From contig NZ_JAHKRA010000004.1 of NCBI RefSeq assembly GCF_019345525.1, positions 184,126 through 248,125 of the forward strand: DNA of 64,000 nucleotides. The letters run 5' to 3'. The notes under the pieces are model-generated. The model searched no databases and was not told the DNA's origin. It worked only from the letters and a program-made list of their open reading frames with translations. This document shows positions 1 to 9,139 of this stretch, piece after piece. The DNA comes from Flavobacterium sp. NKUCC04_CG. Lineage in GTDB: Bacteria > Bacteroidota > Bacteroidia > Flavobacteriales > Flavobacteriaceae. How positions within the stretch are numbered: position 1 is the first letter of the stretch; every line of letters begins with the position of its first letter. The translations under genes were made by a program, and so were the position numbers.

Positions 1-2
1 AA

Positions 3-161
3 AACAGAGCTAATGCAGTAAAAGTTTATTTGATTGAAAAAGGTATCGATGCTTCTAGATTAACATCTAAAGGTTACGGGTCTTCTAAACCAATTGAATC
101 TAACAAAACTGTTAAAGGTAGAGAGATCAATAGACGTGTAGAGGTTGTATTAGAAAAATAA
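3..161 (+). CDS. OmpA-family C-terminal domain (3' end only)
   Basis: The last 52 codons of a gene that begins before the window. The reading frame contains [19 protein letters not shown] and ends in [11 protein letters not shown]. This is the end of the OmpA/MotB-type peptidoglycan-binding domain, whose family hallmark is a GxGxxxP segment followed by NRRVE. The domain normally anchors an outer-membrane or periplasmic protein to peptidoglycan. What lies N-terminal (porin barrel, TPR repeats or other) cannot be seen. A strong terminator follows 22 nt after the stop. Confidence 0.9.
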   Translation, partial: NRANAVKVYLIEKGIDASRLTSKGYGSSKPIESNKTVKGREINRRVEVVLEK

Positions 162-183
162 TCATCCTTCTTAAATAATTGAA

Positions 184-213
184 AACGCCTCGAGAAATCG
201 AGGCGTTTTTTTT
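184..213 (+). terminator. Rho-independent terminator of the OmpA-family gene
   Basis: A perfect 10-bp stem (AACGCCTCGA / TCGAGGCGTT) closes a GAAA tetraloop and is followed by a run of T. Confidence 0.93.
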
Positions 214-333
214 ATATATTTATGCGATACTATAAAGACTGCATAAAAGTATATGCTCTTATAAAATTCTTCCATTAGGATAAAAATCATAAAAAAATCA
301 AGTTTTCGGATTTTTTCAAAATGCCAATACTAT

Positions 334-3099
334 ATGAACAAGATGAGTTTTCTAGATAAATTAAGCGCGGAAATCAAAACCGATTTCCCCGATTCATTAA
401 ATGACTTAATCGTTGTTTTGCCCAATAAAAGAGCTAAGGTATTTTTGTTAGAGGCCTTAAAAAAACAATATGCTAAAAGCCTTTTTGCTCCAGAGATCAT
501 CAGTGTTGAAGAATTGGTTCAAGAAATATCTGGAATACGGGCTTTAGACTCGATCGAACTCGTTTTTGAGTTTTATGAAGTCTATCGAACCGTAGTCACT
601 CCAGAAAAATCACAACCTTTTGAGCAATTTGCCAATTGGGCTAAAATGTTGTTACAAGATTTTAATGAAATCGACCGTTATTTGCTCAATCCCGATCGAG
701 TTTTTTCCTATTTAAAAGATATTGAAGACATCAAGCATTGGTCCTTGGATTTGGAAAAACGAACGACGATGATTCAAAATTATTTAGAATTTTGGGAGAT
801 GATGCCTGTATATTATCACGCTTTCTTTAAATACTTATCCGATAAAAGAGTCGGTTATCAAGGACTGATTTACCGCTTAGCAGTTGATAAATCTGCGGAA
901 TTCGCATCCAAACTCGGTGCTAAAAAAATGTATTTCGCTGGATTCAACGCCTTAAATGCCGCAGAAGAAGTCATTATTCAAGCGTTTTTAGAGCGTGATT
1001 GTGCTAAGGTTTTTTGGGATATTGATGCCGTTTTTCTAGACGACCCCTATCACGATGCCGGTTTATTTCTAAGAAGGATAAAAAGGGATTGGAAGTATTA
1101 TCGTACACATCCCATGGATTGGATTGTCAACGATTTTAGTGATGAAAAAACAATACGAGTTATTAAAACGCCAAAAACCGTTGGACAAGCTCGAATTGCT
1201 GGTAAGCTAATCGAAAAGATAAAAAGTGAAAATCAAAGCCTTAATCAAGTGGCTTTGGTGCTCGGTGAAGAGAATTTGTTAATGCCTGTTTTGTATTCCT
1301 TACCCGTAGAAGTGGATGCTTTAAATATTACTATGGGTTATGATGGACGCAGCAACCCGGTTCAGATACTGATTTCCAAACTGTTTAAAATGCATCTTAA
1401 TGCCCTACGTAGAGATGCTGTAAATTACACCTTATATCATAAAGAAGTTTTGGATGTTTTGAGTAATCCAATGATTGAGCCCTATATAGATGCGGGCGTA
1501 ACCATTAAAAACATACACGAAGGGAATCTTACTTTTTTTAGTCTAGACAGCTTAAAAGCTTTTAATGCTGAACCCAATATCTTGCGCGATTTGGTGTTGA
1601 CCAAATGGGAAACGACGCCTTTAGACGTATTGCGATTGTTGTCGGCAATTATTTCAGAAATCAAAAATAGATTATCTACCGATGCGGAAGAGGATAAAGT
1701 GGTAAAGACTTTTTTGTATTCCATGTTTCAGTTAATCAATAAATTGATCAACTACGGAGAACAATATCCAACCATGGACTCGATAGAAAACGTATATGCT
1801 ATTTACAAGCAGGTGATTGATTTGGCTGAAGTGTCTTTTGAAGGGGAACCTTTAAAGGGTTTACAGATTATGGGTGTTTTGGAAAGTCGTGTTTTGGATT
1901 TTGATACCGTAATTATTACTTCGGTAAATGAGGGTAAATTTCCAGCAGGAAAATCTCAAAATTCGTTTATTCCTTATGATGTAAAGCGCGAGTTGGGTTT
2001 GCCTACCTATAAAGAAAAAGATGCGATTTACAGTTATCACTTTTACCACCTGTTGTTGCGGGCTAAAAATGTATATCTGTTATACAACTCGGAGGCAGAG
2101 GGTTTGGATGCTGGTGAACGCAGCCGATTTATTACGCAGTTGGAAATTGAGAAAAGACCCAATCATCATTTGGAGCATCTGACCTATGCAGCCTTTCTAC
2201 CGGAAAAAGCATATCAGCCTATTGAGGTGCCTAAATCGAAACTTTTGCAAGAAAAATTAAGAGAGATTGCCTCGGAACGCGGTTTTTCACCATCGGCTTT
2301 AACGAACTATTTGCGCAACCCTATACAGTTTTACCTTCAACGTGTATTGAGAATACGGGAAGTTGATGAAGTAGAGGAAAGTGTGGCTTTAAATACTTTG
2401 GGAACCATTATTCATAATGCTTTAGAAGAATTGTATAAACCGTTGGTTGGTAGGATTTTGACAGTAAGTGATTTAGATGACTTGCAAAAACGTTCCGACG
2501 CAGTGGTTGAAGTGGAATTTGAAAAGGAATACAGTAGTAACAAAGACAAACTCGGTAAGAATTTACTCGCCTTTGAAGTGGCCAAAAGAAACGTTTTTCA
2601 CTTCTTAATGGAAGAACGCAAAAACCTACTAAACGGCGATGTGGTACAAATCTTGGAATTGGAACGTTTGTTGGAGTACCAATTAATCGATGAGCGATTG
2701 CCATACCCAGTCAACCTATTTGGTTATGTTGATCGTATCGAAATTCGAAATGAAGCTATACGCGTTATTGATTATAAATCTGGAAAAGTGGAGTCAAATC
2801 AATTGCGTTTAAAAAATTGGGAAGGCTTAACGACTGAACTTAAAAATGATAAAATCATACAACTTTTGTGTTATGCATTGATGTTTGAAGAAGAAGCGGC
2901 TGGTAGGGCTTTGGAAGCGGGTATCTATTCGTTTAAAAATCGCAAGGAAGGGTTTTTGTTCTTTGGCGTGCGACAAGGACGAGAAGTGGATCAAGTTATT
3001 ACAACTGAAGTATTGGCAGAATTTCGAACGGAATTGGTATCACTGATCAATACTATTTTAAAAGCAGATACCAATTTTATAGAAGAGCTGATACGTTGA
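334..3099 (+). CDS. PD-(D/E)XK nuclease family protein, AddB/RexB-like
   Basis: A 921-residue protein with the layout of AddB-type subunits of double-strand-break processing helicase-nucleases. The N-terminus (about residues 26-40, VVLPNKRAKVF) sits where a helicase Walker A would be but lacks GKT, as in AddB. A helicase-like segment with NEGKFPAGKSQ lies near residue 531. The C-terminus has GTIIHNALEEL near 688, GYVDRIE, and the nuclease core VIDYKSGK with Asp813 and Lys815, then QLLCYALMF. The expected role is DNA end resection with an AddA partner, which is not in the window. Two start codons are possible (334 and 343). The 3' end is odd: the last codons and the stop TGA lie in register with the 8-bp repeat that follows. 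Confidence 0.85.
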   Translation: MNKMSFLDKLSAEIKTDFPDSLNDLIVVLPNKRAKVFLLEALKKQYAKSLFAPEIISVEELVQEISGIRALDSIELVFEFYEVYRTVVTPEKSQPFEQFANWAKMLLQDFNEIDRYLLNPDRVFSYLKDIEDIKHWSLDLEKRTTMIQNYLEFWEMMPVYYHAFFKYLSDKRVGYQGLIYRLAVDKSAEFASKLGAKKMYFAGFNALNAAEEVIIQAFLERDCAKVFWDIDAVFLDDPYHDAGLFLRRIKRDWKYYRTHPMDWIVNDFSDEKTIRVIKTPKTVGQARIAGKLIEKIKSENQSLNQVALVLGEENLLMPVLYSLPVEVDALNITMGYDGRSNPVQILISKLFKMHLNALRRDAVNYTLYHKEVLDVLSNPMIEPYIDAGVTIKNIHEGNLTFFSLDSLKAFNAEPNILRDLVLTKWETTPLDVLRLLSAIISEIKNRLSTDAEEDKVVKTFLYSMFQLINKLINYGEQYPTMDSIENVYAIYKQVIDLAEVSFEGEPLKGLQIMGVLESRVLDFDTVIITSVNEGKFPAGKSQNSFIPYDVKRELGLPTYKEKDAIYSYHFYHLLLRAKNVYLLYNSEAEGLDAGERSRFITQLEIEKRPNHHLEHLTYAAFLPEKAYQPIEVPKSKLLQEKLREIASERGFSPSALTNYLRNPIQFYLQRVLRIREVDEVEESVALNTLGTIIHNALEELYKPLVGRILTVSDLDDLQKRSDAVVEVEFEKEYSSNKDKLGKNLLAFEVAKRNVFHFLMEERKNLLNGDVVQILELERLLEYQLIDERLPYPVNLFGYVDRIEIRNEAIRVIDYKSGKVESNQLRLKNWEGLTTELKNDKIIQLLCYALMFEEEAAGRALEAGIYSFKNRKEGFLFFGVRQGREVDQVITTEVLAEFRTELVSLINTILKADTNFIEELIR

Positions 3100-3171
3100 T
3101 AGGCGGATATGCTGATACGCGAATGGGCTTATAAGCATATAAGCGTATGGGCGTATAGACGTATAGACTTC
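3085..3171 (+). repeat. Degenerate 8-bp tandem repeat array (first copy)
   Basis: Consecutive octamers in one register, for example TACGTTGA, TAGGCGGA, TATGCTGA, TACGCGAA, TAAGCGTA, TGGGCGTA and TAGACGTA. They fit the pattern T(A/G)NGC(A/G/T)NA seen in the much larger array at 36838. The first unit provides the TGA stop of the upstream nuclease gene. The array fills the space between two converging genes. Confidence 0.75.
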
Positions 3172-3175
3172 TAAA

Positions 3176-3964
3176 TTATTTTAGCTTAAAAAACTTCCCT
3201 AAAATATCGAGTAATTCTGCTTCGTTTTCGATATGTACCATGTGTCCACCTGCTGTACTGGCCAATTGAACCGGACTTCCCTCGACTTGTTCGATGGCTT
3301 CCTCGTATGGAATAACGCTGTCTTTTTCTCCTAAGATTAATAAAATCGGATAGGGTGCAAAATGAAAGATGACCTCGCGGTCCGGACGTATTTTCATCCC
3401 TTCCAATGCGGCAATCATGCCTTGTTTGGACGTTAGAAGTGCCTGATTTTTGGCCTGCTCAATTTCGTCAGGAAATGCTTTTTGTGCCGATTCTCCGAAT
3501 AGATTGGAAATCGACATGGTAACAAAAATGGAACTGTTTTTCTTGACTAATTCTATGGCGCGGTCGCGATTGATTTGACGCATTTCACTATCAGCGCGAG
3601 AAGTTGAAGCAACCAATGCCAAACTCCGAACATGGTCTGGATACAATTCTGCGAAGGCTAAGGCAACATAGCCGCCCATGGAATGACCAATCAAGGTCAC
3701 TTTGCGAATTTTTAGTTCAGATATTATGGCAAATACTGCGTCGGCCATATCTTCCATACTGTGAACATAACCGGTACAACCCGATTGTCCGTGTCCAAGC
3801 AGGTCAATCGCGATAACACGGTATTTGGTCTCAAAATGACTCATACAAGCATCCCACATGGATGAATTTTCTAAAAAACCATGTAAAAATACCAGTGCAT
3901 TACCTTTGCCGCCCTCGGTAAAAGACAGTGTGGTGTTTTTGTGAATAGTCTGTTTTGTTGTCAT
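3176..3964 (-). CDS. Alpha/beta hydrolase
   Basis: A 262-residue alpha/beta-fold hydrolase. HGF at 28-30 forms the oxyanion region, the nucleophile elbow is GHSMG with Ser95, the acid is probably Asp215 (LGEKDSVIP), and the catalytic histidine is His241 (AGGHMVHIE). Length and motif spacing are normal. There is no signal peptide, so it should be cytoplasmic. The substrate cannot be told; esterase, MenH-like and haloperoxidase-like enzymes share these motifs. It stands alone, with its own predicted promoter upstream and a repeat array just past its stop. Confidence 0.9.
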   Translation of the reverse strand: MTTKQTIHKNTTLSFTEGGKGNALVFLHGFLENSSMWDACMSHFETKYRVIAIDLLGHGQSGCTGYVHSMEDMADAVFAIISELKIRKVTLIGHSMGGYVALAFAELYPDHVRSLALVASTSRADSEMRQINRDRAIELVKKNSSIFVTMSISNLFGESAQKAFPDEIEQAKNQALLTSKQGMIAALEGMKIRPDREVIFHFAPYPILLILGEKDSVIPYEEAIEQVEGSPVQLASTAGGHMVHIENEAELLDILGKFFKLK

Positions 3965-3983
3965 TGGGAATGAGAGTTAAATG

Positions 3984-3991
3984 CAAAAATA
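3984..3991 (-). promoter_or_regulatory. Predicted -7 box of the alpha/beta hydrolase gene
   Basis: On the minus strand this reads TATTTTTG, a perfect match to the Bacteroidota -7 consensus TAnnTTTG, 19 nt before the ATG. No clear -33 TTG is at the usual spacing. Confidence 0.55.
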
Positions 3992-4038
3992 CAATTTATA
4001 TAAAAAAGCGTAGACTTTAATAGCTAGTATTTGTTTTT

Positions 4039-4125
4039 GGGCGTACCCCAAAGGGTCGGGCTATCCGCTATATCTTTTGTTTCGCTTTGCTACACCAAAG
4101 GATGTCGCTGCTATCCCTCACGCAA
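4039..4125. repeat. Extragenic imperfect-hairpin element
   Basis: A GC-richer block inside an AT-rich intergenic region. GGGCTATCCGCTATATC faces GATGTCGCTGCTATCCC about 20 nt later, and the two arms form an imperfect inverted repeat of about 22 bp. A smaller GTACCCC / GGGTCGGG stem precedes it. No open frame is present. It looks like a dispersed non-coding repeat; no second copy is in this window. Confidence 0.45.
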
Positions 4126-4161
4126 TACGTATAAATATTTCTTTTAGCATTTAAAAAAACT

Positions 4162-4169
4162 TACTTTTG
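4162..4169 (+). promoter_or_regulatory. Predicted -7 box of the FAD dehydrogenase gene
   Basis: TACTTTTG matches TAnnTTTG exactly. The predicted transcript would start about 15 nt before the ATG at 4190. Confidence 0.55.
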
Positions 4170-4189
4170 CAGTCAATCATTCCTTTATA

Positions 4190-5749
4190 ATGGCTCAGAA
4201 TATCACTTTGCGAATACCCCCGGCGGAAGCTGCAGACGAAAACTTACTTAAAGCGCGAATTGCTCAGGCGGTTAAGGTGCCTATAAGTAAAATCAATGCT
4301 TATCAAATCATTAGAAAATCTTTGGATGCGCGTTCGAGAAATATTGTGATGCAATTGCAAATCAATGTTTTTGTTGACGAAGTCTTTAAAGATGCTTTTG
4401 CATTTTTTCCAAATCTGCAAAATGTAAGTAATGCAAAACCGGTATATATTGCTGGGGCAGGACCTGCAGGATTGTTTGCTGCTTTGGAATTGATTGAATT
4501 GGGGTTAAAACCGATTATTATTGAACGAGGAAAAGATGTGCAAAGCCGTCGCCGTGATTTGGCAGCAATGAATAAAGAGGGGATTGTTAATCCGGAATCC
4601 AATTATTGTTTTGGTGAAGGCGGCGCGGGAACTTATTCAGACGGAAAACTTTATACGCGCTCCACCAAACGCGGTAACATCATTAAAAGTTTACAGTGGT
4701 TTCATTATTTTGGAGCCTCAGAAGATATTTTGCAAGAAGCACATCCTCATATAGGTACTAATAAATTACCGGCTATCATTGCCAATATGCGTAAGGGAAT
4801 TGAGGAGTGTGGAGGAGAAGTGTTGTTCGACACCAAGTTGACGGATATTCACATAGAGAGTGATCAACTTAAGGGAATTACGCTTAATGATGAAATCAAG
4901 ATAAAGACAGATAAATTAATTCTGGCTACAGGGCATTCAGCAAGAGATATCTTTAGGATGTTGGCAGCAAAAAAAGTGTATTTAGAAGCAAAACCCTTTG
5001 CATTAGGTGTTCGTATAGAGCATCCACAAGCGCTTATTGATCAGGTGCAGTATCATTGCGGTCTAGGGGAATCGCGCAATCCATTACTGCCTGCTGCAGC
5101 TTATTCCTTGGTTAGTCAAGAAGCAGGGCGTGGTGTTTTTTCTTTTTGTATGTGCCCTGGAGGTATTATTGCTCCGGCCAGTACGGATGAAGGTGAATTG
5201 GTAGTCAACGGTTGGTCACCATCTAAGCGCGACGGACTTTATGCCAATTCCGGTATGGTGGTGACTGTAGATGAAAAGGATTTTGCGCAATACGGTTTTA
5301 CAGGCCCTTTAGCGGCTATGGAATTTCAACAATTAATTGAAAAAAGAGCTTGGACGGCAGGTGGCGGTAGATTAAAAGCACCGGCGCAACGCATGACTGA
5401 TTTTGTCAGCGGAAAAATGTCTACTTCACTACCGGATTGTTCCTATTTACCGGGAATTACACCCAATTTATTGGATCAAGTATTGACCAAAGAAGTTCGT
5501 GTTGCTTTGCAACAGGGATTTGTGTCATTTGGAAATAAAATGCGCGGCTATTATACCGAAGAGGCAGTAGTAGTAGCAACGGAAAGTAGAACTTCGTCAC
5601 CGGTGCGTATTCCTAGAGATGAGATTACTTTAGAGCACGTTCAGGTCAAAGGATTGTTTCCTTGCGCTGAAGGAGCGGGTTATGCCGGTGGTATTATTTC
5701 GGCTGCCATGGATGGGGTCAAAGTAGCTCAGGCTGTTTTTCGAAAATAG
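4190..5749 (+). CDS. FAD-dependent dehydrogenase (COG2509 type)
   Basis: A 519-residue flavoprotein. An N-terminal domain of about 80 residues precedes the dinucleotide-binding motif GAGPAGLFAALELIELG, followed by IERG. The family-typical FGEGGAGTYSDGKLYTR lies downstream, and a C-terminal GAGYAGGIISAAMDG contacts FAD. Members are often annotated only as FAD-dependent protein; the substrate is unknown. The gene is monocistronic, with a predicted promoter upstream and a terminator shared with the converging aminopeptidase gene. Confidence 0.88.
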   Translation: MAQNITLRIPPAEAADENLLKARIAQAVKVPISKINAYQIIRKSLDARSRNIVMQLQINVFVDEVFKDAFAFFPNLQNVSNAKPVYIAGAGPAGLFAALELIELGLKPIIIERGKDVQSRRRDLAAMNKEGIVNPESNYCFGEGGAGTYSDGKLYTRSTKRGNIIKSLQWFHYFGASEDILQEAHPHIGTNKLPAIIANMRKGIEECGGEVLFDTKLTDIHIESDQLKGITLNDEIKIKTDKLILATGHSARDIFRMLAAKKVYLEAKPFALGVRIEHPQALIDQVQYHCGLGESRNPLLPAAAYSLVSQEAGRGVFSFCMCPGGIIAPASTDEGELVVNGWSPSKRDGLYANSGMVVTVDEKDFAQYGFTGPLAAMEFQQLIEKRAWTAGGGRLKAPAQRMTDFVSGKMSTSLPDCSYLPGITPNLLDQVLTKEVRVALQQGFVSFGNKMRGYYTEEAVVVATESRTSSPVRIPRDEITLEHVQVKGLFPCAEGAGYAGGIISAAMDGVKVAQAVFRK

Positions 5750-5764
5750 TAAAAACTAAACAGT

Positions 5765-5798
5765 AACCCATGACCAGAAATTGGACTGTTCATGGGTT
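5765..5798. terminator. Bidirectional terminator between converging genes
   Basis: A 9-bp stem AACCCATGA / TCATGGGTT with a 16-nt loop lies in the 57-nt gap between the FAD dehydrogenase and the aminopeptidase. Its flanks are A-rich upstream and T-rich downstream. Confidence 0.75.
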
Positions 5799-5806
5799 GT
5801 TGTTTG

Positions 5807-7096
5807 TTAGTTCATTAAATCCTCAATTTCTTCTGCTAGTATTGGGATGTTTTTCATCAGATTAATCGGTTCTCCTTTAGGTTGAATAACCACATTGTCT
5901 TCAATTCGGACTCCAAAACCTTCTTCGGGTATATAAATTCCAGGTTCTACTGTAAAAACCATATTCGCTTCCATGGGTAAGTGAAGTAGTCCATAGTCGT
6001 GGGTATCCAGTCCCATATGGTGTGAGGTGCCGTGCATAAAATATTTTTTATAGGCAGGCCAAGCCGGGTCTTCATTTTTTATGTCTGCACGATCTAAAAG
6101 TCCTAAATCAAGTAATTCCGAAGTCATGATTTTTCCAACTTCGGTATGATAGTCTCTCCATAGTGTACCCGGTACTAGCATTTTGGTTGCTTCGTTTTTT
6201 ACGCGCAATACTGCATCATAAACTTGACGTTGGCGGCTGCTGTACTTTCCGTTTACGGGAATGGTTCTCGATAAATCGCTAGAATAATTGGCATATTCAG
6301 CAGCGGTATCAAACAAAATAATGTCGCCTGCTAAACACTTTTGGTTGTTTTCTATATAATGCAACACATTGCTGTTGTTTCCGGAAGCTATAATGGGAGT
6401 ATAGGCAAACCCTTTAGAGCGGTTTCGGATAAACTCATGTATCAATTCGGCTTCGATTTCGTATTCCCAAACACCGGGTTTGACGAATGGCAAAATACGG
6501 CGAAATCCCTTTTCAGTGATGTCGCAGGCGTGTTGGATTAAGGCTATTTCTTCGGGTTCTTTTATCGATCGAATTTTTTGAAGAATGGGATTGCTTTTTG
6601 CTACACGGTGGGCTGGATAAGTTTCTTTCCACCATTTAATAAAACGGTCTTCACGTGTTTGTGTTTCTACAGCAGAGCGATAATGTTCGTTGGTATTGAT
6701 GTATATGGTATCGGCATAAGCCATCAATTCTTTTAAAATTTTTTGAAAATCTTGTATCCAATAAACCGTTTTGACTCCCGATACTTCAAAAGCTTGTTCT
6801 TGGGTTAGTTTGGCGCCTTCCCATACCGCTATATGGTCGTTGGTTTCCGTTAGGAAAAGAATTTCTCTTTGATGTTCAAAAGGGGCATCGGGAAATAAAA
6901 CGAGTATCGATTCTTCTTGATCAACGCCGGATAAATAGAATATATCACGATGTTGCGCGAACGGTAAAGTGCTGTCTGCGCTTACCGGGTAAATATCATT
7001 AGAATTGAATACGGCTATGCTGTTGGCAGACATAGCAGCGGTGAATTTTTTTCTGTTTTTGATGAATAAATTACGGTCGATTTGTTTATATTTCAT
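5807..7096 (-). CDS. pepP: Xaa-Pro aminopeptidase (aminopeptidase P family)
   Basis: A 429-residue M24 metallopeptidase that removes an N-terminal residue preceding proline. The N-terminal creatinase-like domain spans about 1-170. The pita-bread domain carries all five metal ligands: Asp263 (LFDTAAEY), Asp274 (SDLSRTIP), His359 (HGTSHHMGLDTHD), Glu384 (TVEPGIYIP) and Glu399 (VRIEDNV). His366 is the substrate-binding histidine. No signal peptide is seen. It is a single gene with a -7 box upstream. Confidence 0.93.
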   Translation of the reverse strand: MKYKQIDRNLFIKNRKKFTAAMSANSIAVFNSNDIYPVSADSTLPFAQHRDIFYLSGVDQEESILVLFPDAPFEHQREILFLTETNDHIAVWEGAKLTQEQAFEVSGVKTVYWIQDFQKILKELMAYADTIYINTNEHYRSAVETQTREDRFIKWWKETYPAHRVAKSNPILQKIRSIKEPEEIALIQHACDITEKGFRRILPFVKPGVWEYEIEAELIHEFIRNRSKGFAYTPIIASGNNSNVLHYIENNQKCLAGDIILFDTAAEYANYSSDLSRTIPVNGKYSSRQRQVYDAVLRVKNEATKMLVPGTLWRDYHTEVGKIMTSELLDLGLLDRADIKNEDPAWPAYKKYFMHGTSHHMGLDTHDYGLLHLPMEANMVFTVEPGIYIPEEGFGVRIEDNVVIQPKGEPINLMKNIPILAEEIEDLMN

Positions 7097-7127
7097 AGTT
7101 TTGAACTTTAATTCTTACGTTGATTTT

Positions 7128-7135
7128 CAAAGTTA
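7128..7135 (-). promoter_or_regulatory. Predicted -7 box of the aminopeptidase P gene
   Basis: Minus-strand TAACTTTG, an exact TAnnTTTG match, 31 nt upstream of the ATG. Confidence 0.55.
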
Positions 7136-7273
7136 CTGACTTTTCTTTTAATAAGACTTTATAGCAGCTGAAAATATGGATACTCCTGTTGTTCGCTTAC
7201 AAAGCAGCTGCCGTTTTGGCGAAGGGGAATTAGCGGAGAAAAATAATGTTTTTACAACAACAATTTCACATTT

Positions 7274-8128
7274 ATGAAAACTTATATAATTCTGTTTTTT
7301 TTAGTATTTAGTCCCTTAGTGTTACCGGCACAGGAGGCGATTCCCTTTGTTATTTATTCCAAAAACGGAAAGCAAACCACTTATAAAAAGTTGATCAAGG
7401 AAGCTTCACAAAAAGATGTGGTACTTTTTGGAGAGTATCACGACAACTCTATAGTGCATTGGTTGCAGTTAAAGATGGCTCAGAATTTAGTAGGGCAGCG
7501 TTCCTTGATTTTGGGTGCAGAAATGTTTGAAGCCGATAATCAAGTGGGTTTGAATCAGTATTTAAGTGGTGAAGTTGATCAAAAAGGTATGGATACCCTA
7601 GTGCGTTTGTGGAATAATTATAAAACGGACTATAAGCCGTTGGTTGATTTTGCCAAAGCCAAACAACTCCGTTTTATTGCTACAAATGTTCCTCGTAGGT
7701 ATGCGAGTAAGGTGTTTAAGGAAGGGGTAGCATCTTTGGGATTACTAAGCGCGGAAGAGAAGAAATGGATGGCTCCTTTGCCTTTTCCATATGATAAAAA
7801 TTTGCCGGGATATCTGAAAATGATGGAAATGTTTGAGGATCATGCAAATGATAATTTACCTAAAGCACAGGCTATAAAAGACGCTACAATGGCTTATTTT
7901 ATACAATTAAATCACCTTCCGAATAGCCTGTTTTTGCATTTTAACGGGAGTTATCACAGCGATAATTTTGAGGGTATTAACTGGTATTTAAATCGCTATA
8001 ACTCTGATTTAAAGGTCTTAACTATTTCTACGGTTTCTCAGGAGAACCTTTCCAAGTTGGATAAGGAAAATTTGGGAAAAGCGGATTATATTATAGTCAC
8101 AGATAAAGAAATAACTAAAACATTCTAA
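7274..8128 (+). CDS. ChaN family protein (heme/iron-related), secreted
   Basis: A 284-residue protein with a signal peptide (about 1-19, ending LPAQ) and the ChaN (PF04187) pattern: GEYHDN near residue 54, GAEMFEADNQ near 80, and HFNGSYHSDNFEG in the C-terminal third. Characterised ChaN proteins are dimeric heme-binding lipoproteins linked to iron uptake. There is no lipobox cysteine here, so this copy is more likely periplasmic. Its neighbours do not indicate a pathway. The family is clear; the function is inferred. Confidence 0.82.
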   Translation: MKTYIILFFLVFSPLVLPAQEAIPFVIYSKNGKQTTYKKLIKEASQKDVVLFGEYHDNSIVHWLQLKMAQNLVGQRSLILGAEMFEADNQVGLNQYLSGEVDQKGMDTLVRLWNNYKTDYKPLVDFAKAKQLRFIATNVPRRYASKVFKEGVASLGLLSAEEKKWMAPLPFPYDKNLPGYLKMMEMFEDHANDNLPKAQAIKDATMAYFIQLNHLPNSLFLHFNGSYHSDNFEGINWYLNRYNSDLKVLTISTVSQENLSKLDKENLGKADYIIVTDKEITKTF

Positions 8129-8240
8129 TTTTTTTTAAATTTTCTTTAACATTTTTACTTTTTTTAGTTGTAATAAGTTTTTTTCCAGCAAAATAGGCTG
8201 CTTTCAGCTTGTTTATACCGAATATAAATAAATGAGCGCC

Positions 8241-8272
8241 TTTGTAAGTGTGTGGATTTAACTGTATTTTTG
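8241..8272 (+). promoter_or_regulatory. Promoter of sdhCAB
   Basis: TTTG at 8241-8244 and TATTTTTG at 8265-8272, separated by 20 nt, fit the Bacteroidota -33/-7 promoter. The transcript would start near 8278, about 30 nt before sdhC. Confidence 0.7.
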
Positions 8273-8309
8273 TTTTGATTTTTTTCACGAAAACTATTAA
8301 AATTACACT

Positions 8310-9122
8310 ATGGCAAAATCTGCACTTTTAAAGTCGTCAATCGGTAAGAAATACTGGATGGCTCTTACGGGTTTATTTTTATGCGTGTTTTTGGTAGGTC
8401 ACTTAGCAGGTAACCTTCAGTTGATCTTCGGTACTCAGTTGCAATTCAACGAGTATGCCTTGTTCATGACTTCCAATCCAGCAGTAAAAATTCTTTCTTA
8501 CGTAACGTACATTTCAATTTTATTCCACGCTGTCGATGGGATTTTATTGACAATCCAAAACAAAAAAGCGAGACCAATCGGTTATGCAAAAAACAATGCG
8601 GCTTCAAACAGTGCTTGGCACTCGAGAAACATGGCAGTTTTGGGAACGTTAATCTTGGTATTCATCGCTACCCACATGGTCAATTTTTGGGCAAAAATGC
8701 ATTTTTCTGAAATGCCTTTGCAAACAACGACCATCGAAGTACAACCGGGTATGGTTCAAGATTTTTATGTAACTACTCAAGGAGGATATTTGCCTAAAGA
8801 TGGTGTGGAAATCAAAAACAAAACAGAGTTTTTTGATCCTACAGCTAAGGTTAAGATTGCACAAGGGTATAAAGATTTACACACCATTACTGTTGCGTTT
8901 TTTAAAGACCCAAAATACGGTTTAGCATTTACTGTTTTTTATGTGTTTTCAATGTTTGTTTTAGCCTTCCACTTAATGCATGGATTTAAAAGTGCTTTCC
9001 AGTCTCTAGGGGCAAATAATCCTAGATATAATGGTTTGATTTCAGGTACAGGTATAGGGTTCGCTATTATCGTTCCTTTGCTCTTCGCGATCATTCCAAT
9101 TTACATTCATTTTATTAAGTAG
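8310..9122 (+). CDS. sdhC: Succinate dehydrogenase cytochrome b subunit
   Basis: A 270-residue membrane anchor of the Bacteroidota/epsilon type, a single five-helix subunit binding two b hemes. Hydrophobic helices lie near 14-33, 55-78, 108-128, 203-225 and 242-266. Histidines in or near helices ([28 protein letters not shown]) are candidate heme ligands. A loop of about 60 residues (about 133-195) separates helices 3 and 4. It is the first gene of sdhCAB, 17 nt before sdhA, and acts in the TCA cycle and respiratory chain. Confidence 0.95.
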   Translation: MAKSALLKSSIGKKYWMALTGLFLCVFLVGHLAGNLQLIFGTQLQFNEYALFMTSNPAVKILSYVTYISILFHAVDGILLTIQNKKARPIGYAKNNAASNSAWHSRNMAVLGTLILVFIATHMVNFWAKMHFSEMPLQTTTIEVQPGMVQDFYVTTQGGYLPKDGVEIKNKTEFFDPTAKVKIAQGYKDLHTITVAFFKDPKYGLAFTVFYVFSMFVLAFHLMHGFKSAFQSLGANNPRYNGLISGTGIGFAIIVPLLFAIIPIYIHFIK

Positions 9123-9139
9123 TCATAAAACAATTGATT

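Noticed and set aside
9134..9139. TTG start for sdhA
   Set aside because: The ATG six nucleotides later gives the normal N-terminus; nothing supports the longer form.
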